Positions 17,323-24,570 of a stretch of 41,701 bases of DNA are shown here, in pieces. Position 1 is the stretch's first letter; each line of letters begins with the position of its first letter. A model generated the notes under the pieces. It was not told the DNA's origin, ran no database searches, and saw only the letters and a program-made list of their open reading frames with translations. The DNA is from G020353235 sp964569555 (GTDB lineage Bacteria > Chloroflexota > Dehalococcoidia > Dehalococcoidales > JAUYDJ01): the NCBI GenBank assembly GCA_964569555.1, contig CAZMTT010000005.1:1-41701 (forward strand), written 5' to 3'. Both the position numbers and the translations under genes were made by a program.

Positions 17323-18287
17323 CTCTGGATGTAATCGGGCTGGGGGCGCTGAACATGGACTACCTCTACCGGGTGGAGCGTCTCCTTGAGGACGATGAGG
17401 CAGTGGTCACCGAGTCCATATCGTCCCCCGGTGGCTCCGCCGCCAACACCGTATACGGTCTGGCCCGGCTCGGGCTGAAGACCGGCTTTGCCGGCGCGGT
17501 GGGCGATGATGCCGACGGGAAAAGAATGCTTCAGGACTTTCAGGATGCCAAAGTAGATATCAGCCAAATCAGGGTGAAACCGGGGGTAAAGACCGGCTCG
17601 GTACTGTGCCTCAGTGACCAATCGGGGCAGCGCTCGCTCCACGTTGTGCCCGGCGCCAATGACCAGCTGAGCCGGGACGACCTTGACCTGACCTATCTCA
17701 ACCGGGCTAAAATAGTCCACCTCTCTTCTTTCGCCAGTGACCGGCAGTTCCAGATATCAGCCGGGCTAATCCCAGAACTGGCGGCATCGGTTAAAGTCAG
17801 CTTCGCCCCGGGGGCACTGTATGCCCTGAAGGGGCTTAAAGCCCTGACCCCGATTCTGGCACGGACATATCTTCTGTTTATCAACCGTGACGAGATAGAG
17901 CAGCTGACCGGCCAGAAAGTTATCGCCGGGGTTGAAGACTGCCTCAATCTAGGCTGCCATATGGTGGTGGTCACTATGGGTAAGGGCACTACGCTAAAAT
18001 TGGGTGGCAAGACAGTCAGTGCGGTTGGCTACATCAGAGATACCGGGAAAGAATATATCATTGAGTCGGGTAAGCCGGAGAGGGTAATTGATACCACCGG
18101 GGCCGGCGATGCCTTCGCCACCGGTTTTCTCTACGGTCTGCTTAATACGAAGGGGCTTAAAGAATGCGGGCGTCTCGGTGACATTGTTGCCCGCTCCGCC
18201 ATCACCAAGCTGGGCACCAGACAGGGTTTCCCCACCCCCGATGAGCTAGCCAAGCGCTATCAAGAGCGCTACGGTCAATCGTTATAG
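17319..18287 (+). CDS. PfkB-family carbohydrate/nucleoside kinase
   Basis: 322 residues of the ribokinase/PfkB family. The substrate-side glycine motif is GGSAANTVYGLARLG near 37-51. The anion-hole/catalytic motif is DTTGAGDAFATGF with the base D264. The family includes ribokinase, adenosine kinase, fructokinase and others; I cannot fix the substrate. Last gene of the long plus-strand run beginning with dprA, coupled by a 4-nt overlap to the HAD gene. Only 5 nt separate its stop from the stop of convergent clpP. Confidence 0.87.
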   Translation: MTLDVIGLGALNMDYLYRVERLLEDDEAVVTESISSPGGSAANTVYGLARLGLKTGFAGAVGDDADGKRMLQDFQDAKVDISQIRVKPGVKTGSVLCLSDQSGQRSLHVVPGANDQLSRDDLDLTYLNRAKIVHLSSFASDRQFQISAGLIPELAASVKVSFAPGALYALKGLKALTPILARTYLLFINRDEIEQLTGQKVIAGVEDCLNLGCHMVVVTMGKGTTLKLGGKTVSAVGYIRDTGKEYIIESGKPERVIDTTGAGDAFATGFLYGLLNTKGLKECGRLGDIVARSAITKLGTRQGFPTPDELAKRYQERYGQSL

Positions 18288-18292
18288 TATGG

Positions 18293-18895
18293 CTACTTCG
18301 CTGGTTGACTCAGGATTTCATCCACAATGCCGTATTCCACGGCCTGTTCCGGGTTGAGGTAGAAATCACGGTCGGTATCGTGGGTTATCTTTTCCATCGG
18401 CTGGCCGGTGTGCTTGGCGATAACGCTCCGGATTATTTCCTGAAGCCGCATAATCTCGCGGGCGGCGATTTCAATATCGGCGGCCTGCCCCTGGGCACCG
18501 CCCACCGCCTGGTGCATATGAATCGTAGAGTGAGGTAAAGCGTAGCGCTTCCCCTTGGCACCGGCGCAGAGGAGCACGGTTCCCATGCTGGCGGCCATAC
18601 CGACACAGATGGTGGAAACATCGGGGCGGATGAGCTGCATGGTGTCGTAAATCGCCAGACCAGAGGCAATAATACCCCCCGGGCAGTTGATGTAGAGGCT
18701 GATGTCCTTGTCCGGGTCTTCCCGCTCCAGATATAGCAGCTGAGCAATGGTGACATTGGCCACCTGGTCGTTTATCGGCATGCCCAGCATGACAATACGC
18801 TCTCTCAAGAGCAGCGAGTAGATATCAAAGGCTCGTTCCCCCCTAGCGCCACTCTCAATCACCATCGGAATAACATTCATTGGCTGGTTAATCAT
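18293..18895 (-). CDS. clpP: ATP-dependent Clp protease proteolytic subunit
   Basis: 200 residues, serine protease ring subunit that degrades proteins unfolded by ClpX/ClpA/ClpC. The catalytic triad is S103 (GMAASMG), H128 (IHMHQ) and D177 (DRDFY), with the family's spacing. The ATG at 18895 has a GGAGG ribosome-binding site and overlaps tig by 8 nt. The usual neighbour clpX does not follow; the next gene is convergent. Confidence 0.97.
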   Translation of the reverse strand: MINQPMNVIPMVIESGARGERAFDIYSLLLRERIVMLGMPINDQVANVTIAQLLYLEREDPDKDISLYINCPGGIIASGLAIYDTMQLIRPDVSTICVGMAASMGTVLLCAGAKGKRYALPHSTIHMHQAVGGAQGQAADIEIAAREIMRLQEIIRSVIAKHTGQPMEKITHDTDRDFYLNPEQAVEYGIVDEILSQPAK

Positions 18896-20201
18896 TCTTG
18901 GCCTCCTTTACTTTGGAATCAGCCTTACCCTCGGCTATTGCCACCAGTCGCCGGATGGTCTTACGGGTGAACAATATCTGCCCGATTGACTCACGGGACT
19001 GAGGGATGTTCAGCTGCTTCTCTAGTTTATCCCGGTCTTTAATATCCCCCTTGAGCATGTTTTTTATCTCAGCGTCTATTTCAGCATCAGTTACCCTGAT
19101 TTTCTCGGCAATGGCAATCTTGCCCAGTGCCAGAGAGCGGCTAACCCGCTTGGTCGCCAGTGGACGCAGTTCTTCGCGCAGCTCCTCTTCGGTCTTATTA
19201 ATCCGGTTAAGGTATTCCCCCAGAGCCTCCCAATCCATCTGCCAGCTCTGCAATCGCTGGGCGATGAGCTGGTCTATCTCCAGTTCCACCAGAATGGGCG
19301 GAAATTCAACCCGAGCAGTATCGGTGACGGTCTCAATTACCCGGTCCTCAAAGTCCAGCCTGGCCTTTCTCTCGGCATTGCGCTGTAAATCAGCCGAGAC
19401 CTGCTTCCGAAGCGAAGCCAGGGTCTTGAACTTGGGGTCGGCTTCCCGCGCCAGTTCATCATTTAACTCAGGCAGTTTCTCTTGTTTTATCTCGCCAATC
19501 TTCACCTTAAAGCGGGCTTCTTTCCCGGCCAGCTCAGCACGGGGATAATCCGGGGGATACTCAAGGTTAAATTCTTTTGCCTCGCCCTTTTTCATGCCCC
19601 GCAGCTGCTCAGCAAAGCCGGGGGCAGGCGCCGACGAGTCACGGCGGACCTGATACTGCACCCCTTTCTGGTTAATGAAGGGTTTATCTTCAATCTGGCT
19701 CTCGACATCCAGGATTACCAGGTCGCTGAAGTCCAGCGGGCGCTCCACCGGCTCCCAGATTGCCTGCTGATGTTGCAGCTGCTCCAGGACCTGGTCAACT
19801 TTTCCCTCATCTACACTCACCGGTTCCGGTTCAAGCCGGACCTGATAATAATCGCCGAGCTCAATCTGAGGCGTCAGTGGCACCGTTGCCTTAAAAATCA
19901 ATGGCTCGGTCTGCGTTACCTCAATCTGGGGGTGGGCAATCGCCTCAATTTCCTGCTCCTTGATAGCCTGCTCGCAGGCTTCGGGGACCAGCTTATTCAG
20001 AGCGTCCTCAAGCAGGCTGTCTCTGCCCAGATAGCGTTCTATTACATCTCGCGGTGCCTTGCCCTTGCGAAAGCCGGGGATATTTGCCTTTCTCACCAGA
20101 CGCCGATATGCCTCTTCCAGAGACTTCTCCACCTCAGCCGGCTCCATCTCAACAGTGAGAAAGGCCTGTCTGTTCTCTGTCTTTTCGTTGGTTACCTTCA
20201 C
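18888..20201 (-). CDS. tig: Trigger factor (ribosome-associated chaperone/PPIase)
   Basis: 437 residues. The ribosome-docking signature GFRKGKAP is at 43-50, followed by the FKBP-like PPIase domain (about 150-240) and the helical C-terminal chaperone arms. The start is GTG at 20201 with GGAGG 4-5 nt upstream. It sits 11 nt after aspS and overlaps clpP, so aspS-tig-clpP is one operon. Confidence 0.95.
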   Translation of the reverse strand: MKVTNEKTENRQAFLTVEMEPAEVEKSLEEAYRRLVRKANIPGFRKGKAPRDVIERYLGRDSLLEDALNKLVPEACEQAIKEQEIEAIAHPQIEVTQTEPLIFKATVPLTPQIELGDYYQVRLEPEPVSVDEGKVDQVLEQLQHQQAIWEPVERPLDFSDLVILDVESQIEDKPFINQKGVQYQVRRDSSAPAPGFAEQLRGMKKGEAKEFNLEYPPDYPRAELAGKEARFKVKIGEIKQEKLPELNDELAREADPKFKTLASLRKQVSADLQRNAERKARLDFEDRVIETVTDTARVEFPPILVELEIDQLIAQRLQSWQMDWEALGEYLNRINKTEEELREELRPLATKRVSRSLALGKIAIAEKIRVTDAEIDAEIKNMLKGDIKDRDKLEKQLNIPQSRESIGQILFTRKTIRRLVAIAEGKADSKVKEAKND

Positions 20202-20212
20202 GCTGCCTCCAT

Positions 20213-22006
20213 CTATTCGTCCCGCAGTCTCAGGTGCAGCTCGGTCAGCTGCTCCTCACTTACCGTTGCCGGGGCATCAAAGGTCAAATCAGCCGCATTC
20301 TGGTTCTTGGGAAAGGCAATCACCTCCCGGATGGTCTCCTCCCCGGCCAGCAGCATTACCACCCGGTCAAGTCCGGGGGCAATACCGCCGTGAGGCGGGG
20401 CACCGTAATCAAAAGCGCGCAGCAAATGCCCGAAGCGCTCCTCAACCTCATCATCAGTATAGCCCAACAGTCTAAATACCTTGCGCTGGAGGCGACTGTT
20501 ATGAATTCTAATGCTCCCGCCGGCGATTTCACAGCCGTTACAGACCAGGTCATAATGCCGGCTGCGCGCCTTTTCCGGAGCGCTATCCAGTAGCGGTGCG
20601 TCCCCCTCTTTAGGCGCGGTAAAGGGGTGATGCATCGGCTCCCACCGCCCCGCCCCCTCATCCCAGGCAAACAGCGGGAAATCGGTGATAAAGGCAAAAG
20701 CAAGCTGAGCCGGGTCAGCCAGCTTGAGCCGATGTCCCATCTCCTGACGTAGCTCACCCAGTACGTTATCAATAATTTTAGCTTTACCAGCCACAACAAG
20801 GAGCAGGTCTCCGGTATTGGCGCCGAGACACTCCGCCATCTGTTTCACCTGGTCAAGGCTGAGGTATTTCGCCGCCACTGACTTAACCGCATCCATAGTC
20901 AACTTGCTCAGGCCACCCCCCGAAGCACCCAGGGCGATGGTTACCAGACCTTCCGCCCCGTTCTCCCGCGCCAGCCGGTTTAATTCCTCAAGCTGACCGC
21001 GGCTATAGCTGGCACAACCGGGGGCACATATCCCCTTCACCTTACCCCCGTCAGCCAGAGCATCACGAAAAACGGCAAACTCAGACTGAGCGACAATATC
21101 GGACAGGTCTTTTATTTCCAGACCGAAGCGCAGGTCAGGTTTATCGGTGCCGAAACGCGCCATCGCCTCGGCATAGGCAATACGGGGGAAGGGCTTGTTT
21201 ACTTTTATCTCCAGCTTAACCGCCCTGACCATAGAAGTGAAGAGCTCCTCCATTAATTTAATAATGTCTTCTTCCTCAGCAAAGCTCATTTCAATGTCAA
21301 GCTGGGTGAATTCAGGCTGACGGTCGGCACGGGTGTCTTCATCCCGAAAGCACCTGGCTATCTGAAAGTATTTCTCCATCCCGGCCACCATCAATAGCTG
21401 CTTGAGCTGCTGTGGGGACTGGGGCAGGGCATAGAACTTGCCGGGCTGAAGGCGGCTGGGCACCAGATAGTCGCGTGCCCCCTCCGGAGTGCTCTTAATC
21501 AGGAGCGGCGTTTCCACCTCAATAAAGCCCTTTTTGTCCAGGAAATCACGGATAAATTTAACCACCCGGTGGCGCAGGACAAGATTCGCCTTCATCCGGC
21601 TGCGCCGCAGGTCAAGGTAGCGGTACTTGAAGCGAAGGCTTTCATCTACCTCAACCTCTTCGTTGATGTAAAAGGGCGGTGTTTTTGATTTATTGAGTAT
21701 CTCGGTATTTTGGGCGATTACTTCGATTTCCCCGGTGGCCAGCCTGGGGTTTTCTGTCCCCGGCGGGCGGGGGGCAACCTCACCACTCACCCGGACGACA
21801 TATTCGCTGCGCATCCCGTTGGCTAACCGGCAGCTCCTGGCTGATGTCTCCGGGTTAAAGACGACCTGGACAATGCCCTCTCTATCCCGCAGGTCAATGA
21901 AAATCAAGCCACCGTGGTCACGGCGCCGGTCTACCCAACCGGCCAGGGTTACCTGGTTGCCGATATGCTTTCGATTCAGTTCACCACAACTATGACTTTT
22001 GAGCAA
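20213..22006 (-). CDS. aspS: Aspartyl-tRNA synthetase, non-discriminating type predicted
   Basis: 597 residues, bacterial-type class IIb synthetase. The N-terminal OB anticodon-binding domain (RRRDHGGLIFIDLRDR), the motif 2 region FRDEDTRADRQPEFTQLD, the GAD insertion and motif 3 (GIAPGLDRVVMLL) are all present. Residues H31 and G83 match those in the Pseudomonas aeruginosa enzyme that charges both tRNA-Asp and tRNA-Asn, whereas discriminating enzymes have Leu and Lys. Asparaginyl-tRNA would then be made by GatCAB. The start is TTG at 22006 with AGGAG 7 nt upstream. Confidence 0.95.
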   Translation of the reverse strand: MLKSHSCGELNRKHIGNQVTLAGWVDRRRDHGGLIFIDLRDREGIVQVVFNPETSARSCRLANGMRSEYVVRVSGEVAPRPPGTENPRLATGEIEVIAQNTEILNKSKTPPFYINEEVEVDESLRFKYRYLDLRRSRMKANLVLRHRVVKFIRDFLDKKGFIEVETPLLIKSTPEGARDYLVPSRLQPGKFYALPQSPQQLKQLLMVAGMEKYFQIARCFRDEDTRADRQPEFTQLDIEMSFAEEEDIIKLMEELFTSMVRAVKLEIKVNKPFPRIAYAEAMARFGTDKPDLRFGLEIKDLSDIVAQSEFAVFRDALADGGKVKGICAPGCASYSRGQLEELNRLARENGAEGLVTIALGASGGGLSKLTMDAVKSVAAKYLSLDQVKQMAECLGANTGDLLLVVAGKAKIIDNVLGELRQEMGHRLKLADPAQLAFAFITDFPLFAWDEGAGRWEPMHHPFTAPKEGDAPLLDSAPEKARSRHYDLVCNGCEIAGGSIRIHNSRLQRKVFRLLGYTDDEVEERFGHLLRAFDYGAPPHGGIAPGLDRVVMLLAGEETIREVIAFPKNQNAADLTFDAPATVSEEQLTELHLRLRDE

Positions 22007-22035
22007 AACGGTCTCCTTAATTAATTGGCGATACT

Positions 22036-22064
22036 ATTTTAGCTTATGGTAAGACACTCTTCAA
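22036..22064 (-). promoter_or_regulatory. Promoter of aspS-tig-clpP
   Basis: Minus strand: TTGAAG (22059-22064), 17-nt spacer, TAAAAT (22036-22041). Start site near 22029, leader about 23 nt. Confidence 0.6.
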
Positions 22065-22085
22065 CCTGAGCCGAGAGAATTAAAT

Positions 22086-22115
22086 TTGACAGCCAGCCCG
22101 GTTTAACATTATTAT
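22086..22115 (+). promoter_or_regulatory. Candidate promoter of the cutA unit
   Basis: Plus strand: perfect -35 TTGACA (22086-22091), 18-nt spacer, TATTAT (22110-22115). It would give a leader of about 225 nt before cutA, or about 40 nt before the small ORF at 22160. Confidence 0.5.
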
Positions 22116-22159
22116 CTTAGGCAGAGGCTAAAAAGATAGAGGCTAAGCCAGTTAGGACA

Positions 22160-22330
22160 ATGGAAGACGAGACCGACCACCGTAGTAATGCCTCGCCCAA
22201 ACATCAAGCCAGAGCTCATCATTTAGAGTATGGCAGTCAGTTCGCCAGGCATCTGGCGCCGTTTCCCCACTGGCTAACTTCCCCCCAGCCATTCCCCATT
22301 ATTAATTATGCCCCGTTTTCAATGGAGTAA
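22160..22330 (+). CDS. Possible small ORF upstream of cutA, unrecognised
   Basis: ATG to TAA, 56 codons; the peptide starts MEDETDHRSNASPKH and ends INYAPFSME. AGGA lies 4 nt before the ATG, and a TTGACA/TATTAT promoter lies upstream. The sequence is not repetitive, contains many His, Pro and aromatic residues, and has no signal peptide or membrane helix. It resembles nothing I know. It may be a real small protein, a leader peptide or chance. The low score reflects lack of any homology evidence. Confidence 0.28.
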   Translation: MEDETDHRSNASPKHQARAHHLEYGSQFARHLAPFPHWLTSPQPFPIINYAPFSME

Positions 22331-22346
22331 GCATCCCCGGAGAAAA

Positions 22347-22670
22347 ATGATGGAGAAGAACGCCAGCGTAGTCATCTTTATCACCAGCCGTAATGAAGAG
22401 GCACCCCGCATCGCCGATGCCCTGCTCAAGCAGAAGAAGGTAGCCTGCGTCAATATTATCGCCAGCATTAGCTCCCGTTTCTGGTGGCAGGGTGAGCTTG
22501 ACTCGGCGCAGGAAAGCCTGCTCATCGTCAAAACCAAAGCCTCTCTTATTAATGAAATAGTAACCCTGGTCAAGGCTATTCACAGCTATGATGTCCCCGA
22601 AATAATTGCTCTGCCCATTGTCGGCGGCAACCCAGACTATCTGGAATGGATAGGGGGAGAGGTGAAATGA
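22347..22670 (+). CDS. cutA: CutA1 family divalent-cation tolerance protein
   Basis: About 107 residues from the ATG at 22347, which has GGAG 5 nt upstream; a second ATG follows immediately. The frame is open to 22308 but that extension (MPRFQWSKHP...) is not CutA-like. Family signatures: VVIFITSRNEEAPRIADALL, ACVNII, WWQGELDSAQESLLIVKT, and HSYDVPEIIALPI with NPDYLEWI at the end. CutA is a small trimeric ferredoxin-like protein of unclear function, historically tied to copper tolerance. Confidence 0.93.
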   Translation: MMEKNASVVIFITSRNEEAPRIADALLKQKKVACVNIIASISSRFWWQGELDSAQESLLIVKTKASLINEIVTLVKAIHSYDVPEIIALPIVGGNPDYLEWIGGEVK

Positions 22671-22718
22671 AGGTTTGAAGCTAACTAAGCCTAGCTTATG
22701 GCAATATGGGGGTTTGAA

Positions 22719-22958
22719 ATGGCCAAAAGAAGAGTAACGCTGAGCTATACCGAGGAAACAATTGCTGAACCGGTTATCCATACCATCAGCCAACAATTCA
22801 ATCTGGTGGCTAACATTCGCCAGGCTGATTTAGGTGAGGACCGGGGCTGGATAATAGTTGACTTTGAGGGCAAAAAGAAAAATATTGATGACGGCATCGC
22901 CTGGGCGATTTCCAAGGGAGTACGGGTTGACCCCGCCGACGAGAGGACTGGGCTATAG
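22719..22958 (+). CDS. NIL-domain small protein
   Basis: About 79 residues from the ATG at 22719 (MAKRRVTLSYTEETI); an ATG at 22698 would add seven residues. A GGGGG stretch precedes the chosen start. The segment VTLSYTEETIAEPVIHTISQQFNLVANIRQ and the GWIIVDFEG strand fit the ferredoxin-like NIL domain, found at the C-terminus of methionine importer MetN and as stand-alone proteins in anaerobes. It is a probable small-molecule-binding domain of unknown ligand. Its 3' end overlaps the tgt 3' end by 6 nt. Confidence 0.75.
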   Translation: MAKRRVTLSYTEETIAEPVIHTISQQFNLVANIRQADLGEDRGWIIVDFEGKKKNIDDGIAWAISKGVRVDPADERTGL

Positions 22959-24143
22959 CCGACGTGATTTTAGCCACCGGTTCTTCTGCTCAAGTCTTAC
23001 CTGCTCATCAGTGGTCTGGTAATTTGCCCGGAAGTTGTCCCGGAAAGCCGGGAAAGTGCCCGCTATAATAGCCTCTCTTATCTCACGCATTAAACTACTG
23101 ATGAAGCTCAGGTTGTGAATCGTCGCCAGCCGGTAAGCCAGGAGCTCGCTACAATTAAACAGGTGGTGCAGGTAAGCGGCTGAGAAATTCCGGCAGGTGT
23201 AGCAATTACAGTCAGGCACAAGCGGTTTCGCCATCCGGGCATAGGCCGCATTGCTAATATTGGCCCGCCCGGTGGGGGTAAAGAGGGCGCCATTGCGGGC
23301 AACACGCGTGGGCAGGGCACTGTCAAAGATATCTATTCCCTGCGCCACGCCCTCGACAATATCCTCCGGGGAGCCCATCCCCATCAGGTATCTCGGCTTA
23401 TCGGCGGGCAGTAAAGCCACTGTCTCTTCTACCATGCTGAAGGTCACCTCTTTCGGTTCCCCCAGGCTGAGACCGCCAATGGCATAGCCGGGGAAGTCCA
23501 GCGAGGTAAGATACTCCGCCGACTGGCGCCGTAGCTCGGGAAAGACACCACCCTGGACAATAGCATAGAGCTTCTGGTCACGGCGTTGCTGTGCTTTCCG
23601 GCACCTCTCCGCCCAGTGATGGGTTCGGGTCATGGCTGACTGCATCTCGGCCAGGCTGCCCTGAGCGGGACACTCATCGAGAACCATAATAATATCGGCA
23701 CCCAGACTCTCCTGAAACTGGATGGTCATCTCCGGGGTGATAAAGTGCTCGCTGCCATCAATATGAGAGCGGAATAAGACCCCTTCATCGCTGACCCGGC
23801 GCAGGGAGGCCAGGCTGAATAGCTGATAGCCGCCGCTATCGGTCAGCATTGCCCCCTCCCAGCCCATAAATTTATGTAAACCCCCCATCTCTTCAATTAC
23901 TTCAATGCCCGGCCTGAGATAGAGGTGATAGGTGTTGGCCAGTATCATGCTTATTCCCAGCTCTTTTATTTCCGCCGGGGTCAGTGTCTTGACCGTTCCC
24001 TGGCTGCCCACCGGTAGAAATACCGGCGTCAGCACCCGGCCATGGGGCGTTGACAGTTCTCCGGCGCGGGCTTTACTTTGGGGGGAGGTCTTGCTTAAGC
24101 CGAAGTGTGGAACGCTTTCTTTCAATTTCTCAACTCTCGCCAC
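22953..24143 (-). CDS. tgt: Queuine tRNA-ribosyltransferase (tRNA-guanine transglycosylase)
   Basis: 396 residues, exchanges guanine-34 for a queuosine precursor in GUN-anticodon tRNAs. Visible are D102 in MLTDSGGYQLFS, QGGVFPELR, GGLSLGE, the nucleophile region IDIFDSALPTRVARNG, and the Zn-binding DCNCYTCRNF followed by HHLF. The start is a GTG at 24143 without a clear ribosome-binding site, 8 nt after the ruvX stop. It is the third gene of alaS-ruvX-tgt. No queuosine biosynthesis genes are in the window. Confidence 0.94.
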   Translation of the reverse strand: MARVEKLKESVPHFGLSKTSPQSKARAGELSTPHGRVLTPVFLPVGSQGTVKTLTPAEIKELGISMILANTYHLYLRPGIEVIEEMGGLHKFMGWEGAMLTDSGGYQLFSLASLRRVSDEGVLFRSHIDGSEHFITPEMTIQFQESLGADIIMVLDECPAQGSLAEMQSAMTRTHHWAERCRKAQQRRDQKLYAIVQGGVFPELRRQSAEYLTSLDFPGYAIGGLSLGEPKEVTFSMVEETVALLPADKPRYLMGMGSPEDIVEGVAQGIDIFDSALPTRVARNGALFTPTGRANISNAAYARMAKPLVPDCNCYTCRNFSAAYLHHLFNCSELLAYRLATIHNLSFISSLMREIREAIIAGTFPAFRDNFRANYQTTDEQVRLEQKNRWLKSRRL

Positions 24144-24151
24144 CGGCTGGA

Positions 24152-24559
24152 TTATAGCTGTGTTTCATCGAGATAAGCCTGCAGGATGACCGCCGCCGCC
24201 ACTGCATCCTCCCCGGCTCTGTGGCTGGTCTTTTTGGTATCCCTCATCAGGCGTTTGGCAGACACCGTGGACAGGCGCTCGTCCCTGAACTCCAGGGGAA
24301 TCTCAATATGGTGGCTAAGCCCTTCGGTAAAGGTCTTTACTTTTTCGGCCTGGCTGCCGATACTCCCGTCCATAGAGCGGGGTAGGCCGATAATAATCCT
24401 GCCGACCTGGTGCTGGCTGATAATCCGGGTAATGGCGGCGATATCGGCCGCTTCATCGGTGCGGTTAATAGTATCCAGCGGTGTCGCCAATATCCCATTC
24501 GGGTCACTGAGCGCTACCCCAATCCGCCTATCGCCAATATCAAGCCCCAGACAGCGCGT
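24152..24559 (-). CDS. ruvX: RuvX/YqgF-family Holliday-junction resolvase-like nuclease, apparent ACG start
   Basis: RNase H-fold protein that processes 16S pre-rRNA 5' ends and may act on Holliday junctions. The conserved N-terminus CLGLDIGDRRIGVALSD is encoded well upstream of the first TTG in this frame (24490). Reading back, the frame has no ATG, GTG or TTG before it enters alaS. The codon at 24559-24557 is ACG, and initiation there would give MRCLGLDIGDRR, the typical family start, with AAGGGG 7 nt upstream. This makes 135 residues, normal for RuvX. Acidic residues in FRDERLST and GEDAVAAA are conserved. A base-call error (ATG read as ACG) is an alternative. Confidence 0.85.
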   Translation of the reverse strand, partial: TRCLGLDIGDRRIGVALSDPNGILATPLDTINRTDEAADIAAITRIISQHQVGRIIIGLPRSMDGSIGSQAEKVKTFTEGLSHHIEIPLEFRDERLSTVSAKRLMRDTKKTSHRAGEDAVAAAVILQAYLDETQL

Positions 24560-24570
24560 AACAACACCCC

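Larger units (their letters stand above)
22065..22346. other. Intergenic region between aspS and cutA
   Basis: About 280 bp between the aspS promoter and the cutA start. It holds a plus-strand promoter-like pair and a 56-codon ORF, listed separately. I see no stable riboswitch fold, tRNA, inverted repeat or terminator with a U-tract here. Confidence 0.5.

Noticed and set aside
19482..20393. 303-codon open frame antisense to tig and the aspS end
   Set aside because: It crosses the boundary of two certain genes and its translation is a leucine-rich shadow.
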